Source: GH45 sp046704385
GTDB taxonomy: Bacteria > Bacteroidota > Bacteroidia > Bacteroidales > SZUA-534
Assembly (NCBI GenBank): GCA_046704385.1
Contig: JBJKSB010000006.1
Location: 1-37,389 of the forward strand
Direction of reading: 5' to 3'
DNA: 37,389 bases
Positions 32,534 to 37,389 of this stretch are shown one piece after another. The notes under the pieces are model-generated. The model ran no database searches. It had not been told where the DNA came from and worked only from the letters and a program-made list of their open reading frames with translations. The translations under genes were made by a program, and so were the position numbers. The stretch's first letter is position 1. Every line of letters begins with the position of its first letter.

Positions 32534-33604
32534 ATGCAAAAGCTAGGTTCAGGAAAATTATTTTGGATACTGCAAATAGTAGGCTGGGTAGTTTATTATA
32601 GCATCTACACTTCCATTACCTTATGGTTTAAAGAAATTACATTTAAAGATTTTTTATTATACTCCCTGACTTATGTGTTGGGGTTTATCCTAACAATAGG
32701 ACTCAGGTACCCATACCGTGCAGTATATTCCAAAATTGAAAGACTCTATTGGTTACCCATAGTAATTGTTGCAGGCTCTGTTTTAACTACTATTGCCTGG
32801 ACATACATTGATATGTATCTGAGCCATTTTTTCTGGGATAACGGAGCTGAAATTCTTAAGAAACGTTTAAAATTCCCAATGTTATTAAGATACAGTACCA
32901 TTTTCACCATTTTAATGACTTCGTGGAGTGCCTTGTATTTTGGAATTAAGTATGCCATTGACTGGCAAAATGAAAAAAAGCATGCGCAAGATGCAGAAAT
33001 GATGGCACAAAAAGCACAAATGGAGATGCTGCGCTACCAGTTAAATCCCCATTTCCTGTTTAACTCTCTCAATTCAATAAGAGCATTAGTAGATGAAAAC
33101 CAGGGTCATGCCAAAGAAATGATTACGGAATTATCGGAATTTTTACGATATTCGTTATTGCATAAGGATGCTACTTTCGTAAGTCTGGATAATGAACTGG
33201 AAGCAGTAAAACATTATTTTTCAATTGAGAAGAAAAGATTTGAAGAAAACCTGGAAATATCGTACCATATTGCCGATAATACCAAGAATCTTCAGATATT
33301 GAGTTTCCTGCTGCACCCCTTAATTGAGAATGCGGTGAAATACGGAATGAAAACCAGTGCAATGCCTTTACATATTAGCCTTTCGGCACAAAAAACCGGG
33401 ATTGGAATTATGTTGGAAATATGCAATTCCGGGAAGTGGATTGAACACGAAGGCAACCATACGGGTGGCACGGGAACCGGACTTACCAATGTTGAAAAGC
33501 GTTTGAAAAATGCGTATGGCGATAATTACAGGTTCGAAATCCTGCAAGGTGAAAAAAATGTTTGTGTACGAATTGAAATAAAAGAAGAATACCTATATGG
33601 CTAA
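32534..33604 (+). CDS. LytS/YehU-type sensor histidine kinase
   Basis: The 356-residue membrane kinase has four transmembrane segments (about 8-30, 40-58, 73-93, 117-140) without a recognisable ligand domain, then a short coiled coil. The His_kinase domain (PF06580 type) carries phospho-acceptor H173 in QLNPHFLFNSLN. The ATPase domain has the N box HPLIENAVKYG (N266) and the glycine-rich TGTGLTN (313-319). It should phosphorylate the response regulator that overlaps its 3' end by eight bases. The stimulus is unknown; the transmembrane bundle may itself be the sensor. Its promoter holds LytTR half-sites, so it is predicted to be autoregulated. Confidence 0.93.
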   Translation: MQKLGSGKLFWILQIVGWVVYYSIYTSITLWFKEITFKDFLLYSLTYVLGFILTIGLRYPYRAVYSKIERLYWLPIVIVAGSVLTTIAWTYIDMYLSHFFWDNGAEILKKRLKFPMLLRYSTIFTILMTSWSALYFGIKYAIDWQNEKKHAQDAEMMAQKAQMEMLRYQLNPHFLFNSLNSIRALVDENQGHAKEMITELSEFLRYSLLHKDATFVSLDNELEAVKHYFSIEKKRFEENLEISYHIADNTKNLQILSFLLHPLIENAVKYGMKTSAMPLHISLSAQKTGIGIMLEICNSGKWIEHEGNHTGGTGTGLTNVEKRLKNAYGDNYRFEILQGEKNVCVRIEIKEEYLYG

Positions 33605-34325
33605 TGCCAAAATTAAAGCCCTGATAGTTGACGATGAACGTCTTGCCCGCAAAGATCTTAACAGCATGTTGGCTGAATTGCCCGATGTTGAGGTTGTGGG
33701 TGAAGCCCAGGATGTCCCTACGGCGATAAAAGCCATAGGTGAATATAATCCTGATGTAGTTTTTCTTGATATCCAAATGCCGGGTCAAAGCGGTTTCGAT
33801 CTGGTGGAACAGGTAGATTTTCAGGGAAAAATAATTTTTGTGACTGCTTATGATGAATATGCGTTACGTGCCTTCGAGGTAAATGCCATGGATTATTTAA
33901 TGAAACCTGTCACCAAAGATCGCTTACTAAAATCGTTGGAACGCATTCATGAAGAAGAAATTATAAAACAAAAATCTTTTGCCCCCTTAAATTATTCTGA
34001 CCGGCTTTTTACTACCCTGGGTACCAAAGTTCAATTTCTGAAAATTGATAGTATTGTTCTGATCTCAAGCGATGGTGATTACACTTATGTTACTACCATC
34101 GGGACCAGTAAAGGTTTGGTAACCAAAACCATGAAAGAATGGGAAGAACGTTTACCTGAAAGATATTTTATACGGGTACACCGTAACTCCATTATTAATA
34201 CCGAATATATTGATGAGGTTGAAAAATGGTTCAACTACTCATACCGGGTAAAAATGAAAGGAATAGAAGAACCTGTAATTATTAGCAGAAGGTATGCAAA
34301 AAAATTAAAAGACATTTTCGGCTAA
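33597..34325 (+). CDS. LytTR-family response regulator
   Basis: The 242-residue protein pairs a receiver domain (about 6-122) with a LytTR DNA-binding domain (about 140-242). The receiver has the acidic pocket D12-D13, phospho-acceptor D58 in VFLDIQMPG, T83 and K103. The output domain shows the LytTR core DGDYTYV, MKEWEERLPERYFIRVHRNSI-type region (quoted core RYFIRVHRNSI) and RRYAKKLKDIF. Family members bind two direct repeats just upstream of the promoter. The matching repeats are found at three promoters next to this gene. The ATG overlaps the kinase stop, giving translational coupling. It is the AgrA/AlgR/LytR-type regulator of a local regulon. Confidence 0.93.
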   Translation: MANAKIKALIVDDERLARKDLNSMLAELPDVEVVGEAQDVPTAIKAIGEYNPDVVFLDIQMPGQSGFDLVEQVDFQGKIIFVTAYDEYALRAFEVNAMDYLMKPVTKDRLLKSLERIHEEEIIKQKSFAPLNYSDRLFTTLGTKVQFLKIDSIVLISSDGDYTYVTTIGTSKGLVTKTMKEWEERLPERYFIRVHRNSIINTEYIDEVEKWFNYSYRVKMKGIEEPVIISRRYAKKLKDIFG

Positions 34326-34449
34326 TTTTACATTTACCAGTCATATTGCTGATTTAATGTGATTTAATAATCTCGCCGCCCGATTTTTCCGGTTAAATTT
34401 TCTTAGTTTTATTGAAACAATTATCTTCGTGTGGGCAAACTAATTCAAA

Positions 34450-35577
34450 ATGAAACTACAGCTACTCGATATAATATTAATTGTTTTATTTTTTCAATTA
34501 TTAACCTTATTCCCCTATTTGATTTTTCAAAAAACCAACCGCGGAATATCAAATAAAGTTCTGGGTTTATTCCTGTTAGCCAAAGCTCTCTGTATTACCA
34601 ATTTTTTAAGTTTTCGGTTATGGGATTTTACTATGACTTATTTCCCTCACGCTTTTTACTTTGGAACTTCATTTACCATTTTATGGGGACCCCTGTTATA
34701 CATTTATGTTAAGTCGATAGCTCAACCTGAACTGCAATTAAAAGGAAAACTACTCCTGCACTTTGTGCCTTTTCTGGCATACTTTTTACTTATAACCTTT
34801 AGTTTTCATATTAAAAGTGACGATGCAATCAGAAACATTATGAACCATGGCGGCTTATTTCCTGGTAAATTCTGGCCATGGTATCACAAAATTCTATATG
34901 CTTATACCTTTGCCTATGTAATGTTGGCTATGCCCATTGTAAAACAATATCAGGTAAAAATACGCAATAATTATTCGTCAATTAATGCAGTTACCCTTAA
35001 TTGGATGTATTTTATCTTGTCTGGTTTTACCCTTAAAATTATGTTCGATGTTTGGTTTAGTATGTCTCCATACGGTTCTTTAAGCTCAACTACAGCCATT
35101 TATTTGTCGCGATTAACCTTGTTTTTATTTATTAATATTATGATATACAAAGGGCTAAAACAACCCTATATTTGGCTTGGGCAGCCCGACAATGAAAAGG
35201 AGAAGAAACCGTCCCTTTCAAAAACATCGCAGGAAACTTACCTGGAGAAGCTGATAAATTTTACAAAAAAATATAAACCCTATTTAAATCCTGATTTAAC
35301 ATTGGAGGAACTATCTCATATGGTTAAAATACCTCCACGGTCATTGTCTGCTGTTTTAAATGAAGGCCTAAATCAAAATTTTTATGATTTTATAAACAGT
35401 TATCGCATCAAAGAATCGGAACAAATACTAAATTCATCACCGCATGAAAAAACGGTTCTTGAAGTACTTTACGAAGTTGGTTTTAACAGTAAATCATCCT
35501 TCAATACTGCCTTTAAAAAGTTTAATGGCATGACCCCGACACAATATAAGAAACATAAGTCGCTGCAATTAAATTAG
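34450..35577 (+). CDS. Membrane-embedded AraC-family regulator
   Basis: The 375-residue protein has an N-terminal bundle of about seven transmembrane segments (residues 5-235) and a C-terminal AraC double helix-turn-helix (about 265-372). The helix-turn-helix is seen in TLEELSHMVKIPPRSLSAVLNE and in the signature EVLYEVGFNSKSSFNTAFKKFNGMTPTQYKK (quoted core EVGFNSKSSFNTAFKK). This combination is common in Bacteroidota, where the membrane part probably senses a signal and the DNA-binding part is tethered at the inner face. It is on the same strand after the LytTR operon with a 124-bp gap, and upstream of a secreted propeller gene it may control. No LytTR half-site of good quality lies in front of it. 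Confidence 0.9.
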   Translation: MKLQLLDIILIVLFFQLLTLFPYLIFQKTNRGISNKVLGLFLLAKALCITNFLSFRLWDFTMTYFPHAFYFGTSFTILWGPLLYIYVKSIAQPELQLKGKLLLHFVPFLAYFLLITFSFHIKSDDAIRNIMNHGGLFPGKFWPWYHKILYAYTFAYVMLAMPIVKQYQVKIRNNYSSINAVTLNWMYFILSGFTLKIMFDVWFSMSPYGSLSSTTAIYLSRLTLFLFINIMIYKGLKQPYIWLGQPDNEKEKKPSLSKTSQETYLEKLINFTKKYKPYLNPDLTLEELSHMVKIPPRSLSAVLNEGLNQNFYDFINSYRIKESEQILNSSPHEKTVLEVLYEVGFNSKSSFNTAFKKFNGMTPTQYKKHKSLQLN

Positions 35578-35757
35578 TTGGATTAGTCGGGTATATCCAG
35601 CGGCCGGGTAGTACCTTCTATTTAGCATCCTGATACTAAATTTCCTTTGAAAATTACCTAAAATTGGTTTTAATAACAACGTTGTGCAGTTATTCGGTCA
35701 TCTTAAAGCCTTGTGATTCATAATTTCGGGCCACATTAATAATTAAAATCTGAAATC

Positions 35758-37176
35758 ATGAAAACAAAAACTCTTAAAATCATTACAGCTTTAACTGCCA
35801 TCTTAATTACTCTTTCTACGTTTGGTGCAACCAGTATTAAATGGACCTTTGCTACCGGAGGAAAAGTAATATCGTCACCTGTATTGTTAAATGGTATTAT
35901 CTATGTAGGCAGCCTTGATGGAAATTTTTATGCCCTTAATTCGGAAACAGGTACGGAAATCTGGCGATTTGAATCGGGAAATCAAATACGTACCATTCCG
36001 GTAATGTATAATAACGAGATTATCTGCTTTGAAAGCGGCAATACCCTGTTTGCCATCGATTTTAAAGGCAATCAGCTTTGGACTACCCAGCTTTACGACG
36101 GGACGGTGATTAACGAACATGACCAGTGGGACTGCTTCCGTTCGTCACCTACATTAAACGACACCGTGGTTTACATTGGTTCAGAACTGGGAAAAGTGCT
36201 GGGAATTAACATCAAAACCGGTGAAATTGTTTTTAGTGTACAAACCCCGCAGGCAAATGCTACTATTGAGACCACCCCGCTTATCTACAAAAACAAAATT
36301 TTTGTAGGCGACTGGCTGGGAGTGTTTTCAGTATTTGACCTTACCACAGGAGATTTAACCTGGCAATACGATACTAAGGAAGACAATACCTATGACTGGG
36401 TAAATGCAATTGTATCAAAACCTTTGATATATAATAACACCATTTATTTCGGTGGCCGTAATTGTAATCTGTATGCTTTTAATCCGGATACAGGCGAAAA
36501 AAAGTGGATGTACCATTCGCCTGAAGATAAATGGCTTTTTGGTGGTCCCGTAGTAAACGACAATGTTTTGTATGTGGGCAGTTCGTACCAGGAAAAACTT
36601 TATGCATTTAATCCCGATCAACCAGAATTGTTATGGCAAACTTTTGTGGGTGGTCTGAACTATGGCGATCCTTCAGTAACTAATGATTATGTGGTTATTG
36701 GCACGGGAGGTACCAATTCAACAGGGTTAGGAACACTTTCAGTACTGGATAAAACCACTCATAAATTAGTAGCAAAACTTAAATTAAACGGCTGGGTAGA
36801 AACACCTTTAGTTGATAACGGCATTGTTTACTTTGGATGTGGAGATAATAATGTATATGCAGTAGTTTTAAATGATTTGGTAAATCATGTTGGAATACCT
36901 GAAAATACTCCCGAAAGTGGCTTTAATATTGAAAAAATATATCCAAATCCAACAGATGGTCAAATTAATTTAACCCTTAATCTGCCTGATGAAGGGCAGT
37001 TGCATATGAGGCTTTTGAATTTGCAGGGAAAAGAAGTAAAAACGCTTATTAAGAAAAATGTGCTTCCCGGAAAATATGAGTTTCAGTTAAACGATCCCGA
37101 TATTTCGTCAGGAATGTATTTATGCGAACTCAGGTTAAATGATGACAGCATTTTTGAAAAATTGGTAGTGAAATAA
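35758..37176 (+). CDS. Secreted PQQ-type beta-propeller with T9SS tail
   Basis: The 472-residue protein has a signal peptide (MKTKTLKIITALTAILITL ... ATS) and repeating propeller blades with PQQ/BamB-like phrases such as GIIYVGSLDGNFYALNSETG, TIYFGGRNCNLYAFNPDTG and LYVGSSYQEKLYAFNPD, spanning about 25-375. The last 75 residues (IEKIYPNPTDGQINLTL ... GMYLCELRL ... KLVVK) are a type IX sorting domain, so it is exported to the surface or medium. No metal or cofactor ligand for a dehydrogenase is evident, so a binding role is more likely than enzymatic. It follows the membrane AraC gene by 180 bp that include a perfect ACAACGTTGT palindrome (35676-35685), which might be an operator. Confidence 0.88.
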   Translation: MKTKTLKIITALTAILITLSTFGATSIKWTFATGGKVISSPVLLNGIIYVGSLDGNFYALNSETGTEIWRFESGNQIRTIPVMYNNEIICFESGNTLFAIDFKGNQLWTTQLYDGTVINEHDQWDCFRSSPTLNDTVVYIGSELGKVLGINIKTGEIVFSVQTPQANATIETTPLIYKNKIFVGDWLGVFSVFDLTTGDLTWQYDTKEDNTYDWVNAIVSKPLIYNNTIYFGGRNCNLYAFNPDTGEKKWMYHSPEDKWLFGGPVVNDNVLYVGSSYQEKLYAFNPDQPELLWQTFVGGLNYGDPSVTNDYVVIGTGGTNSTGLGTLSVLDKTTHKLVAKLKLNGWVETPLVDNGIVYFGCGDNNVYAVVLNDLVNHVGIPENTPESGFNIEKIYPNPTDGQINLTLNLPDEGQLHMRLLNLQGKEVKTLIKKNVLPGKYEFQLNDPDISSGMYLCELRLNDDSIFEKLVVK

Positions 37177-37344
37177 TCTTCATTTAAAAGCAAAATCTGA
37201 CCATCGAAAGTTTGCAAGATTCAAGGCTAATTCAATTTTAAACTTAAAAATTATACCGTTCTATTAATTTATATGTCTATCGGGAATCAGTAATAACATT
37301 CTTATAATTTATAGAAACTGAAGCTATTAGCAATCTTTCAAATA

Positions 37345-37376
37345 TTTTCTCACCATAGTATCGTCGATTTACTTTG
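37345..37376 (+). promoter_or_regulatory. Promoter pointing off the right edge
   Basis: TTACTTTG (37369-37376) has one mismatch to TAnnTTTG and is preceded at exactly 20 bp by TTTT (37345-37348) in place of TTTG. A start near 37383 would serve a gene beyond the window. The 168 bp before it show no gene or structure. Confidence 0.4.
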
Positions 37377-37389
37377 TAGCAAAATTCAT

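Noticed and set aside
34386..34407. TTAACCGG on the minus strand upstream of the AraC gene, resembling a LytTR half-site
   Set aside because: Only the first six bases match; TCG is displaced by two bases, no second copy lies 20 bp away, and the orientation is opposite to the three good sites.
1..37389. tRNA, rRNA, CRISPR array, riboswitch, transposase, prophage genes
   Set aside because: No cloverleaf, regularly spaced repeats, transposase or phage motifs, or recognisable riboswitch core was found on reading both strands; a covariance-model scan was not possible.

Overview
The window is a piece of a Bacteroidota chromosome, AT-rich at roughly 35% GC by eye. The phylum call rests on four things. 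Two proteins carry Por-type (type IX secretion, T9SS) C-terminal sorting tails. Several genes are preceded by the phylum's -7 promoter box TAnnTTTG. Shine-Dalgarno sequences are essentially absent. The gene order mfd / coaX / porin-like OMP / TPR / lptC / CNNM / PpiD is also typical. Order Bacteroidales/Marinilabiliales is a guess. I see no rRNA, tRNA, CRISPR array, prophage or intact insertion sequence.

Layout. 1-5068: polyprenol-phosphate glycosyltransferase and dihydroorotase on +, aspartate kinase on -, and a secreted propeller-like protein on +. 5281-8291 (-): leuA and leuB behind a small unknown gene, closed by a bidirectional terminator. 8450-10015 (+): a conserved helical-repeat protein, then an intergenic region with repeat-like hairpins, then a secreted GH5 glycanase (-). 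12403-24204 (-): nine co-directional genes (mfd, unknown, coaX, OMP, TPR, lptC, 68-aa membrane protein, CNNM/CBS transporter, PpiD-like PPIase) ending in a perfect intrinsic terminator. 24285-29920 (-): SiaC-like protein, four-TM protein, PatB/MalY aminotransferase, a V4R/DUF2378-like protein and a large secreted protein. 30061-37176: membrane protein (+), exported ankyrin protein (-), tiny membrane-anchored protein (-), LytS-type histidine kinase plus LytTR response regulator (+), membrane-embedded AraC-type regulator (+) and a secreted PQQ-type propeller with a T9SS tail (+).

The most striking finding is regulatory. The promoters of the ankyrin gene, the tiny membrane gene and the kinase/regulator operon each carry two tandem half-sites of consensus TAACCGYTTRTCGA. 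In all three the half-sites repeat with exactly 20 bp periodicity, have the same orientation relative to the gene, and end exactly 30 bp upstream of the -7-like box. The core ACCGTTTRT matches the LytTR-domain binding consensus. This predicts a compact, autoregulated signalling system: the LytTR regulator (33597-34325) controls its own operon and two exported, cysteine-containing proteins of unknown function.

Other points of interest are a terminator-like hairpin built into the lipoprotein signal sequence of lptC, an mfd start that must be a TTG at 24204 because a terminator and promoter lie between it and the longer reading, a direct repeat in the patB promoter region, and a Gln in place of a metal-binding His in dihydroorotase.
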